Assembly (NCBI GenBank): GCA_964007475.1
Contig: CAXFZM010000074.1
Coordinates: 1 to 64,000, forward strand
Origin: Hybos culiciformis
Lineage: Eukaryota > Arthropoda > Insecta > Diptera > Hybotidae
Direction of reading: 5' to 3'
DNA length: 64,000 nucleotides
Shown: in pieces, positions 55,762 through 64,000 of the stretch
How positions within the stretch are numbered: position 1 is the first letter of the stretch
Layout of the letters: the number at the start of each line of letters is the position of its first letter
Position numbers and translations under genes: made by a program
The notes under the pieces: model-generated
The model's input: the letters and a program-made list of their open reading frames with translations, nothing else
Database searches by the model: none
What the model was told of the DNA's origin: nothing

Positions 55762-56303
55762 TGTTATATACCTACCCTGTCCTTTGTTCGATTCCTGAAT
55801 TCTTGTACAATTACGAGACGTCGAAATTGTACTTGAATTCTATAAATTTTCTTTCGTGTTTTTGCCATAAATCTTTTCGCAGTTAATTACTGCATTTGAA
55901 ATTTATTTCATTAATAAAATATGTTTGGATAAACATATTTTATTCATAAGTGCAACGTGACTTCAAAACATAATGTGAGTGACCACCACGTCGTATTAGT
56001 GCTTGCACATGTTGCAAGTGTATACTAATACCAATTTATAACTCTATATGAATACTTACCATAAAATTCACTTAATACTAAATGCACTTAATATTAATAT
56101 TTACTCTCTTATTTACTTACGCAAATATTCTCTTAAATTAATACCTACCATAAAATATTCTAAATCCCTAATCAATATATAAATTAGCATAATTATATTT
56201 TAGGTCATTAAGTAAAAATTATCCAATTAATAAAGTTGTTTTTTTTCTAAAACATTAAAATTTCGGTTTTATTTAAATTAAAATTATTTCAGTTTAATAA
56301 TAT
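55762..56303 (+). repeat. Putative 5' LTR
   Basis: The start is placed at TGTTATATACCTACC and the end just before TGGCGATCC. AATAAAG (about 56229) and AATAAAATATG (about 55912) are candidate polyadenylation signals. The end reads ATAATA and not CA, and no 3' LTR is in the window, so the limits are tentative. Confidence 0.5.
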
Positions 56304-56317
56304 GGCGATCCTGCCAA
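56304..56317 (+). other. Candidate primer-binding site
   Basis: TGGCGATCCTGCCA has the obligatory TGG and resembles the Arg-type PBS of the other element (TGGCGACCGTGAC). The exact tRNA is not identified. Confidence 0.55.
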
Positions 56318-56702
56318 TCTGGAAAAAAAGTATTGTGTTTATTTTTTAGTAAATGTAAAAAGTAATTTTTTTTTAGTAAATTGTGTAAAAGTGTTTAAAA
56401 AAAAAAAAAAAAAAATTTGTTTATAATAAATTTTTTTTAATAAATAATTAGGAATCGTTTTTTTTAATAAAATTTAATAAAAAAAAAAAAACTTTAATAA
56501 TAATAGTAATAAATTATAAAAAAATACATAATTAAGTCGTCTTTTTACGAAGATGAGACATAAGAATTCTTTTTATTAAGAATTATAAGAGTTCTTCTAA
56601 CGAAGAACTATTCAGTTTTCTCCTAGCGGAGAAAAATATATAAAATCAGATTTAATATTTAATATTTCCTATAATAAAAATAAAACTAATAAAATAAATT
56701 AA

Positions 56703-57050
56703 ATGCAGAGAGCAGAAGATCTAGAAAGAAAATTGGACCCGCGCCTGTTAAATAAAATAAAAGAAACCCCACAAGCCGGTCCAAAACCTTTATTTATTGT
56801 TGGCCAGGAAAGAAAAATTCTTTCCCTGGAGGAATATCGACACAGAAAACCAACAGAGTCCAAATTACCAGCTTCCCCAACGAAAATAGTAAATAAAAAT
56901 AAAAAGAAGGGTGCTGGAAAACAAAAAAAATTAAACCAACAAATAAAAAACCTATTTCGACTTCGGGAGATGCCCGGAGTCTCAACAGATTATAAAAAAG
57001 AATTAAGTGCACAAATAGAAGCACTAAGACAAAAAAAAATTAACAAATAG
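56703..57050 (+). CDS. Leader ORF 1 of the Ty3 element (115 aa, basic)
   Basis: MQRAEDLERKLDPRLLNKIK begins a soluble, strongly basic protein. A Pro/Lys-rich centre (about residues 48-75, with NKNKKKGAGKQKK) leads to a helical C-terminus (RLREMPGVSTDYKKELSAQI). No known domain is recognised. The frame has good codon composition against a very A-rich surround and ends with a clean stop, which supports it being real. Position before gag suggests an accessory role in the element; function unknown. Confidence 0.55.
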   Translation: MQRAEDLERKLDPRLLNKIKETPQAGPKPLFIVGQERKILSLEEYRHRKPTESKLPASPTKIVNKNKKKGAGKQKKLNQQIKNLFRLREMPGVSTDYKKELSAQIEALRQKKINK

Positions 57051-57234
57051 AATTGACAAAAGTAGCTAAAATATCAAAAGTATACCTTTTGATAACAAAA
57101 TAAAAATTTACACAAAAAAAAAAAAAAAAAACTTCTGAGAAAAAATTGCAGTGCACAATAAATAAGCAATAACATTAAAAAAAAAAAAAAAGTAAAAAAA
57201 GTAAAATTGAGTAAAATACAATTATTGGCACGAA

Positions 57235-57462
57235 ATGGGTAAAACACAATCTAAAAGCGAAGCCCCTTCCAACACAGGAACGGTGGTAAATAAAGTTGAT
57301 ATTACCCCAGTAACAAAAATAGACTCTGACATCGTAATTTTGGTTTATATTATTACGACTATCATCATAATAGCCCTGTTCTACAAAATGTATAAAATTT
57401 GGCACGGTGCAACGAAAAAGAAATACTTTAACCGTGGCCAAAGTATGGTCGATTTGGCCTAA
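57235..57462 (+). CDS. Leader ORF 2: small single-pass membrane protein with N-terminal MG
   Basis: The 75-residue product starts MGKTQSKSE, fitting an N-myristoylation signal (Gly2, Ser/Thr near position 6). Residues about 30-52 (DIVILVYIITTIIIIALFYK) form one transmembrane helix, followed by a basic tail (KIWHGATKKKYFNR). Small MG-starting membrane ORFs are known to me from the leaders of 412/mdg1-type elements, so it probably belongs to the element. It is not an envelope glycoprotein: no signal peptide, glycosylated ectodomain or furin site is seen. Confidence 0.6.
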   Translation: MGKTQSKSEAPSNTGTVVNKVDITPVTKIDSDIVILVYIITTIIIIALFYKMYKIWHGATKKKYFNRGQSMVDLA

Positions 57463-58077
57463 TTAGACACGATTTTTTTTTGCTCTCTCATATATCTAAA
57501 AAAAAAAAATAAAAAAAATAATAATAATAAAAGAAAAAGAAAATTGACTTGTGATAAAAACAAAATAAAAACAATGAAAAATAAAATAACATTCTTAATG
57601 ACTAAAATTTAACAAAAAAAAAATAAAAAAAATAAAATACAAAAGTGAAAAGAAAATATGAACAAAATTGAAATTGAATAGAAAAATTAGAGAAATTTAA
57701 AAAATTAAAATTGACAAAAAAAAAAATTTTACAAGAAAATATAAAAAAAAAAAATAAAAAGAAAGAAGGAATTGATTATTGACTACAAAAAAAAAATAAT
57801 AAAAAAAAAAAAAAAAAAACAGTACAAAATAGCTACAAATTTAAATTTTAAATTAACAAATTAAAATAAAATAGTAAATAAAATAAATAAATAAAATAAT
57901 AAAAACAATAAAATCAAAAGTGATGTCAAAACGATAATTAATTTGCAAAGGACTAGAACTTATTGTTAAATTACTAACTAGAACTTATTATTAACAATTA
58001 TTAAAAATACATATAATAATAACGAAAAAGACTAAAAATTTTTAAAACAACATAAATAAAAACATTTTTTTTATCAA

Positions 58078-58108
<31 letters not shown>

Positions 58109-58577
58109 TAAATAAAACAAATAATAAATAAATATATATGTAACAACGAATTACATTATAAATAAAATACAACGAGAAAAAGAAAGCGGAAATAACAAGA
58201 GGCATCGAAATCAACATCGCAATAACAAAGAAGACCATAGAAATCCACAACAAGAGGAATCGAAATAAACAACAACATTATGAACACTAATCAACATAAA
58301 TCAATCACCATCAAATAGATCATTTTTTTAACTAGTATTATATGTCAGTAAGTGTTCATATTTTGTTTATAACTATTTTATTTTATTTTTTTTTTTTGCA
58401 AATTCTTTGGATACAAATTTTCTTTTCTTTGCCCTAAATAATTAAATCAATAAATAACAAAGCGGGTTACGAATATCAAAATACTATATGAATCCACATT
58501 TCTAAAGCATTTTTTTTCTCAACTAATAATTTCTTTTATTAATTACAAAATATATATATCTAAAAATAAATAAATAA
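57463..58577 (+). other. A-rich leader sequence
   Basis: Long A runs, with AACAAC- and ATCGAAATCAACATC-rich sequence at about 58185-58320 reminiscent of the leader of the other Ty3 element (31250-31340). No coding frame supported. Confidence 0.6.
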
Positions 58578-58880
58578 ATGAAAATGTCATCAAAACAATT
58601 ACGTACTTGGCATGAAATAGCCTTCGAACTAAGCGGTACTTTTCAATTAGATAAATCCATTAATCAATTTACAAAAATTGTTTTGAAATTATTCAATGAA
58701 TTCAAAGTTCACTTATTAGCACAAAATCCAGAAGATAATTGTAAAAGTCTTGAATATTTCTTTATATCATTCTATATAACCCGTACAATTGATACAATAT
58801 CCGATCAAATGTGGAATTTCGAAATTAAAACTTTGAAAGAAGCTATATACATTGCCAAGCAAATCGAAAGAAATTTGTAA
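58578..58880 (+). CDS. Leader ORF 3 of the Ty3 element (100 aa)
   Basis: MKMSSKQLRTWHEIAFELSG begins a predicted all-helical, soluble protein (FTKIVLKLFNEFKVHLLAQN, FFISFYITRTIDTISDQMWN, EAIYIAKQIERNL). Composition is protein-like within A/T-rich leader, and start and stop are clean. No family is recognised and a Gag-like helical fold is only a guess. It lies about 1.16 kb before gag. Confidence 0.5.
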   Translation: MKMSSKQLRTWHEIAFELSGTFQLDKSINQFTKIVLKLFNEFKVHLLAQNPEDNCKSLEYFFISFYITRTIDTISDQMWNFEIKTLKEAIYIAKQIERNL

Positions 58881-60044
58881 AAAAAAAAAAAATAAAAAAT
58901 TTATTATTATAAATAAATCAATATAAAAATATATGTATAAACAAAAAAAAAAAAAAAATTTTTTTCAAATACTTTAATAAGAATATGAAAATGTATATAG
59001 AGAATTATGTGTAGAATTATATGTACAAACAAAAATTTTTTCCAAAATCATATGTGCAAGTAAAGCAATAAAAAAAAAAAAAAAAAAAAAAAAACAAAAA
59101 AAAAGTATCTCAATAAAAGATATAATTAAAAATATATGCTTTACATAAAACAAAAAAAAGAGAATATTATAATTGCACGTTACCTCTAATAAAATTATGT
59201 ACAAGTACATTAACCTTAAATAATTTCTTTTTATATTAACTTAATTATGCAAATAATAATTTAGAGAAATATTCTCTCACAAAAAAAAAAAAAAAAGAAA
59301 AATTATATGCATTAAAAAATTGCAAGGTCACATACGACTAAATAAATATCAAAAAAAAAAATAATTCTCTAAAAGGGTACTACAAAACTAAAATTAAAAA
59401 AAAAAGAAAAAAAATAAAACTTTGTACAATATACCATCAAAAAAATAAAAAGAAGAATATCATTCATAATTGTTTATACTTGTTTATCTTTTTTAGAAAA
59501 ACTAAGAATTATTTAATCGAAAAATATAGAAAAAAAGAGTTTTATTATTATATTTTATAAATTTTATCAAAATAGATATAATATTTTTTTATATTATATC
59601 AATTATATGTCAAAATAAATAGTATCAATAAATGGTCTTATAAATAAATATACCCAATTATCTTTTTTTTCTAGGAAAGTAAAACATACTATGCATGATT
59701 ATTTAAATTTCTCTTTTTATGATTATTTCTAATTCTGATATACATATACTGAAAGCAAATAAGAAAAATCTATCAGAATATATACCAAACACTACAAATA
59801 ATAATATTGTTTTTGTTTTACTTAATAATAAAAATTAATATTTCTTAAAAATTATTTACAAAATTTAACATTATTTTAATAATAACGTTTACAAATATTT
59901 ACAAAAATTTATCATCATATGATATAAATATATATAAATATCTATATATATACTCAAAATTTTTAACATCTGGAAAATTCCATAATAATTAGAAAATTCT
60001 TTTAAAAATACAAATTTTAATAATGAAACACACAACGGAATCAA
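58881..60044 (+). other. AT-rich leader sequence before gag
   Basis: A-runs and AT-rich sequence with no supportable ORF. The Phe-rich minus frame at 58974-59210 is a composition artefact. Confidence 0.6.
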
Positions 60045-61673
60045 ATGTCATTTCCAGTAACCTATAAAAACCTTATTCAACCTCATAAGGACACATTTGA
60101 AAGAAGTTATAAGTGTGTAAATATTACCAATCCTCCTACGAAGATAACCCGACGCTATCATTTAGAAATATTAATCAAAGAGTATAATAGTATAATCCTA
60201 ATTCTTAAGAGCTACGACTCACAGTTTCCAAATAAATTAGAAACCACATCTTTTTACAACAAACTCAATTCCAGAATATTAAAAGCATTTCGCTTAGTTA
60301 AACTACCCTTTAATAAGACTTTAACCAATTTTCAACCAATTCTTGTACCTGACATTGACAAAGAGGACGAAAACATATTAAGCACTGAAGACACCCGTTC
60401 ATTAAGTCCCGCTTCTAGTCATTCATCTCATACTAGTGAATCAAGCGATTTAAACGCATTCAAAAATTTCACCTTCAACTTTGATACAAATCACAAAGAC
60501 GAAACAAGCAACTTATATACAGAAGTTAATAACGGTAACGATAAAACTAGCGAAGCTTCAAAATTTTCAGGACCTAATTCTCCAATCATTAGTGAACATT
60601 CAAGATCTCCTACCCCTACATCAGGAAAACCAATTTTTATCCCACCTGCACATACAAACAGTGCCTCCCAAACTGACAAAAATATAAACCCAGAACACGT
60701 AAACATGCCACTAGAGAGTCACGAATTCATGGCCCTAGCGGCCAAAATTATCCCAAAATTCGACGGTAAACAAGAAAACTTACGAGCTTTCATCGACGGC
60801 ATTGAACTCGCGAATCTTGAAACCGGCGCGCACCTAAATAGACTTATAGCAATAATAAAAACAAAACTTGAGGGAACCGCACGTAACCTAATAACTAATG
60901 AAAATACGATCGAAGATGTAATAACAGCCCTTAGAACAAAAGTAAAATCCCAGTCTTCAAAAGTGTTAATGGCAAAACTTCTAAATACTAAACAAAACGC
61001 TAAATCAGCGAACGTATTCGCTAGCGAAGTTGAAGATTTAGCCAAGCAACTTGAAAACGCGTACATTACTGAGGGTATCCCTGCAGAAAATGCCTCAGAT
61101 CTGGCTCTAAGAACAGCGGTTCAAGCCTACACTGAAAATTCGACAAATGATAAAATAAAATACACAATGGAATGCGGATCATTCTCAACACTTAACGCGG
61201 CTACGGAAAAATTCATTAGCTCAAGTACGAAAAGTTCGACTGAAAAATCGATCATGTTCGTTTCACGATCTTACAATAATAACAACCCCAGACAGAACAG
61301 ACCATTCAATAACTACAACCAAAACCCTAATAGAAACAACAATAATACTAATTTTAGAAACAATAGAAACAACAATAATAATTTTAATAACAATAGGAAC
61401 TTCAACAATAGAAATAACAATTTTAATAGAAATAATTATAACTACCCTAATAACAATAATCGTAATTATAACAATAACCGTAATTACAACAATTATAATC
61501 GTAATTACAATCACAACAATAACAACCAAAACAACAACCAAAACAACAACCAAAATAATAATAACCAACAACCACGAAATTTTTACAATAGAAATATTAG
61601 AAACATTAACACTAACAATAACGATCAGGGAAACGACGAGGGTCCCCAGGAACATCAAATGAGGGACCAATAA
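60045..61673 (+). CDS. Ty3 Gag, intact (542 aa, Asn-rich tail)
   Basis: The particle-forming protein opens MSFPVTYKNLIQPH. Residues about 100-225 are Ser/Thr/Pro-rich and disordered. Residues about 225-400 form the capsid-like domain (MPLESHEFMALAAKIIPKFD, LRAFIDGIELANLE, LIAIIKTKLEGTARNLI). Residues about 415-535 are Asn/Arg/Tyr repeats (NRNYNNNRNYN type) where CCHC knuckles would normally be, and they likely bind RNA. It corresponds to the broken Gags at 31762 and 20501. The ATG at 60045 is the first in frame with homology. It ends in GPQEHQMRDQ and overlaps the Pol frame. Confidence 0.85.
   Translation: MSFPVTYKNLIQPHKDTFERSYKCVNITNPPTKITRRYHLEILIKEYNSIILILKSYDSQFPNKLETTSFYNKLNSRILKAFRLVKLPFNKTLTNFQPILVPDIDKEDENILSTEDTRSLSPASSHSSHTSESSDLNAFKNFTFNFDTNHKDETSNLYTEVNNGNDKTSEASKFSGPNSPIISEHSRSPTPTSGKPIFIPPAHTNSASQTDKNINPEHVNMPLESHEFMALAAKIIPKFDGKQENLRAFIDGIELANLETGAHLNRLIAIIKTKLEGTARNLITNENTIEDVITALRTKVKSQSSKVLMAKLLNTKQNAKSANVFASEVEDLAKQLENAYITEGIPAENASDLALRTAVQAYTENSTNDKIKYTMECGSFSTLNAATEKFISSSTKSSTEKSIMFVSRSYNNNNPRQNRPFNNYNQNPNRNNNNTNFRNNRNNNNNFNNNRNFNNRNNNFNRNNYNYPNNNNRNYNNNRNYNNYNRNYNHNNNNQNNNQNNNQNNNNQQPRNFYNRNIRNINTNNNDQGNDEGPQEHQMRDQ
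61628..61634 (+). promoter_or_regulatory. -1 frameshift heptamer G GGA AAC at gag-pol overlap
   Basis: In the Gag frame the codons are CAG GGA AAC GAC, so tRNAs can slip to GGG AAA. The Pol (-1) frame has a stop just upstream (T-AA in AAT AAC, about 61618) and is open from there through the protease. The same heptamer stands at the same place in the element at 30088. Confidence 0.8.
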
Positions 61674-61738
61674 TTACCGTAAACCCACACTATATTTTCC
61701 ATTTAAATTTAACCAGCTACATTAAATTACAAACAAAC

Positions 61739-62728
61739 ATGACAGACGGTTTTAAAACATATTTAGTTGATACTGGAGCAGATATTTCCATTATAAAAAA
61801 TGATAATCTTAAAAATACAGTAAAAATTAATACTAACGCAATTTCAAAAATTAACGGTATAGGGACGGAAACCATAAATACCTTAGGAAGGGTTAAAACT
61901 GATCTCATCTGCAAAGGTGACGATTATCATATCCTCATTGCACACCAATTTGAAGTAGTAGACAAAAATTTCCCGATCCCAGCCGACGGTATTATAGGAA
62001 TAGATTTCTTAAAAAAATATAATTGTCTAATAGACTATAACAAAAATTCAGATAGACTTATACTACGCCCTGATGATTATCATGAAGATCTAGCTTTTAA
62101 TCTAATTGATAATCCGAGCCCTAATCTTTTAGCTTTACCTGCCCGGTCGGAAGTATTCCGAAAAATTTTTTTTCATAACCTAAATCATGAAGAAGACGTA
62201 GTCTTAATTAACCAGGAAATAGCCCCAGGCGTCTTTATCCCTAACTCAATAGTCAATAAAGAATCACCCTACGTAAAAATTCTGAACACCAATACTGAAA
62301 ACATTTTCTTGAAAAATCCAAAAATCCAAACCGAACAACTATCGGATTATGAATTTCACCAACTAAACTACTCTGAAAATACAAACCAAAAAGATGTTCT
62401 CGAAAAATTGTCCAAAAACTTTCCCAATTTTGTTAAAACAAAATTAACAAATCTCTGTTTAAAATACATAAACATATTTTCATCAGATACTGACAAAATT
62501 TCTTGTAATAATTTTTACAAACAAAAACTTCGACTAAAAGACGATAATCCGATATATATAAAAAACTATCGCGTACCTCACTTCCATAAAGACATAATCA
62601 ATAAACAAATAGATAAATGGAGACAAGATGATATAATAGAGCCTTCCGCATCTGAATATAATAGTCCTGTATTACTAGTCCCTAAAAATCCTTACCCGGA
62701 AATCCTGAAAAAAGATGGAGACTTGTAA
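61739..62728 (+). CDS. Ty3 Pol, protease and RT N-terminal part
   Basis: The Pol frame is open from the slippery site (61628); ATG at 61739 is simply the first Met. The protease active site is LVDTGADISII and the C-terminal motif DGIIGIDFLKKYNC follows about 70 residues later. A linker (LPARSEVFRKIFF, INQEIAPGVFIPNSIV) leads to the RT entrance (YIKNYRVPHFHKDI, IIEPSASEYNSPVLLVPK). The frame ends prematurely at 62728 because the A-run at 62684-62688 appears one base short. RT continues in the +1 frame. The protease residues look functional. Confidence 0.85.
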   Translation: MTDGFKTYLVDTGADISIIKNDNLKNTVKINTNAISKINGIGTETINTLGRVKTDLICKGDDYHILIAHQFEVVDKNFPIPADGIIGIDFLKKYNCLIDYNKNSDRLILRPDDYHEDLAFNLIDNPSPNLLALPARSEVFRKIFFHNLNHEEDVVLINQEIAPGVFIPNSIVNKESPYVKILNTNTENIFLKNPKIQTEQLSDYEFHQLNYSENTNQKDVLEKLSKNFPNFVKTKLTNLCLKYINIFSSDTDKISCNNFYKQKLRLKDDNPIYIKNYRVPHFHKDIINKQIDKWRQDDIIEPSASEYNSPVLLVPKNPYPEILKKDGDL

Positions 62729-64000
62729 TAGATTTTAGACAGATTAATAAGAAATTGATGGCTGACAAATACCCATTACCAAGAATCGATGATATTTTAG
62801 ACCAACTTGGTCGCGCAAAATTCTTCTCTAGTTTAGATCTCACACAAGGATTTCTTCAAGTCGAGCTTGATGAAAATTCACGAGATATAACTTCATTTTC
62901 ATCCGAAACCGGTTCATTTCGTTTCAAACGACTCCCTTTTGGCCTTAAAATAGCCCCCAACTCCTTTCAAAGAATGATGTCAATTGCATTTTCAGGTCTA
63001 ACACCTTCACAAGCTTTTCTTTACATGGACGATCTCATCGTCATAGGATGTTCCGAAAAACACATGCTAGACAATTTAGAAGATGTTTTTCGAATATGTC
63101 GAGAAGTAAATTTAAAACTTCACCCCGACAAATGCAAATTTTTTCAACACGAAACTACCTTTTTAGGACATAAATGTACAAATAAAGGCATACTTCCAGA
63201 CGAATCAAAATATGACAAAATCTTAAATTACCCAAAACCACACGACGCGGATTCCGCCCGACGTTTTGTCGCCTTCATAAATTACTATAGACGGTTTATT
63301 CCAAATTTCGCAAACTATTCATACCATTTAACTTATTTAACGCGAAAAAATGTTCCTTTCCTCTGGACAGACAAATGTGAGGAAGCGTTCCAATACTTAA
63401 AACAATCATTGCTCAAACCCCCGATTCTCCAATACCCTGACTTTGATAAACCATTCTGTATCACTACTGATGCAAGTAAAATATCCTGTGGAGCGATCTT
63501 GAGCCAAGAACATGGTAACTTGCAATTACCAATTGCTTACGCATCCCGAACTTTTACGAGAGGGGAACAAAATAAATCAGTAATAGAACAGGAATTAGCA
63601 GCCATTCACTGGGCGCTAAATTTTTTCAAACCATACGTCTATGGAAAAAAATTTTTAGTTAAAACCGATCATAGACCCTTATCTTATCTTTTCTCGATGA
63701 AGAATCCTTCATCAAAATTAACTAGAATGAGATTAGATCTAGAAGAGTTTGATTTTACTGTTGAATATATAAAAGGATCTGAAAACAATGGTGCTGACGC
63801 ACTATCGAGAATCGATTTTAATGACATAAAATGTATAGGTAATACTGTTTTCAAAATGACAACAAGATCTGATATAAGAAATGAATATCCAAATAAAAAC
63901 TTACAAAATGACGAAAAACTTCCCTTAAAAATTGAAATACCTAAATCTTTTGAATGTACTAACCGAAAAGAGGTTAGAAAATTAGTCCGCCTTACGTTGA
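62690..64000 (+). CDS. Ty3 Pol, RT and RNase H (incomplete at window end)
   Basis: The frame continues from RWRLVIDFRQINKKL through YPLPRIDDILDQLG, SSLDLTQGFLQVELDE, KRLPFGLKIAPNSFQRMM and FLYMDDLIVIG (YMDD at 63022-63033, intact). The connection domain includes RFVAFINYYRRFIPNF. RNase H shows CITTDASKISCGAILSQ, EQELAAIHWALNFF, VKTDHRPLSYL and NNGADALSRI with all acidic residues present. It stays open to the last base; integrase must follow. By comparison with the element at 30088 (YIDA, DTQ), this copy keeps its catalytic residues. Confidence 0.88.

Larger units (their letters stand above)
55762..64000 (+). mobile_element. Second 412/mdg1-like Ty3 retrotransposon (runs off the window)
   Basis: It has a putative 5' LTR, a PBS-like site at 56304, a ~3.7-kb leader with three small ORFs, an intact Gag, a -1 slippery site, protease, RT and RNase H. 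Its proteins are clearly related to, but distinct from, those of the element at 30088. Coding is nearly clean, with one apparent frameshift at 62684-62688. It begins some 70 bp after the TFIIF alpha exon. Integrase and the 3' LTR lie beyond 64000. Confidence 0.9.

Noticed and set aside
57235..57462. Retroviral envelope fragment
   Set aside because: The product is a 75-residue single-pass protein without signal peptide, ectodomain or fusion features; it is a leader ORF.
61263..61670. 135-codon minus-strand Val/Ile-rich frame
   Set aside because: It is the antisense of the Asn codon repeats (AAY) of Gag and has no independent support.

Overview
The window looks like a piece of insect chromosome. 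It is very AT-rich, with intron-bearing host genes, insect-type transposons (412/mdg1-like Ty3 elements, an RNase H-bearing non-LTR element, hAT and Tc1/mariner-like MITEs) and an AACCT (=TTAGG-type) repeat. No bacterial operon, rRNA, functional tRNA or CRISPR array was seen. The order or species cannot be fixed from the sequence alone.

Layout. 1-15.9 kb is gene-poor and packed with short terminal-inverted-repeat (TIR) elements, several with readable target-site duplications (TSDs). 15.9-22.2 kb is a decayed, 5'-truncated minus-strand 412/mdg1-like Ty3 element with a hAT element nested in its LTR. 22.3-28.3 kb holds exons of a plus-strand gene whose first visible exon resembles a linker-histone (H15) globular domain. 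A 3.8-kb LINE sits in one of its introns (12-bp TSD) and an 887-bp TIR element in its last exon (CGCA TSD). 29.9-49.9 kb holds two exons of a synaptophysin-family (MARVEL domain) gene. Its second exon is split by a 19.6-kb insertion: a plus-strand 412/mdg1-like element (224-bp LTRs, tRNA-Arg-type PBS, GTAAC TSD) that itself contains three tandem ~4-kb units of antisense CR1-like LINE plus integrase, and two MITEs. 50.4-52.0 kb is an inverted second copy of the H15-like locus with an uninterrupted two-exon reading frame. 54.8-55.7 kb is one exon of the transcription factor TFIIF alpha subunit carrying three frameshifts and a stop. 55.8-64.0 kb is a second, better preserved 412/mdg1-like element that runs off the window, with three small leader ORFs, an Asn-rich Gag and a protease/RT/RNase H polyprotein.

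How the parts relate. The paralogous copies act as empty-site controls for one another. The inverted H15 copy shows the pre-insertion site of the LINE, the tandem integrase copies show the pre-insertion site of a MITE, and the minus-strand Ty3 element shows the pre-insertion sites of another MITE and of the CR1-like LINE. Both Ty3 families carry a consensus -1 slippery heptamer exactly at the Gag/Pol overlap. The most notable observations are the frame-preserving but exon-splitting insertions in two host genes, the pair of H15-like genes, the tandem LINE/integrase array, and a TIR family that carries a tRNA-like Pol III promoter cassette.
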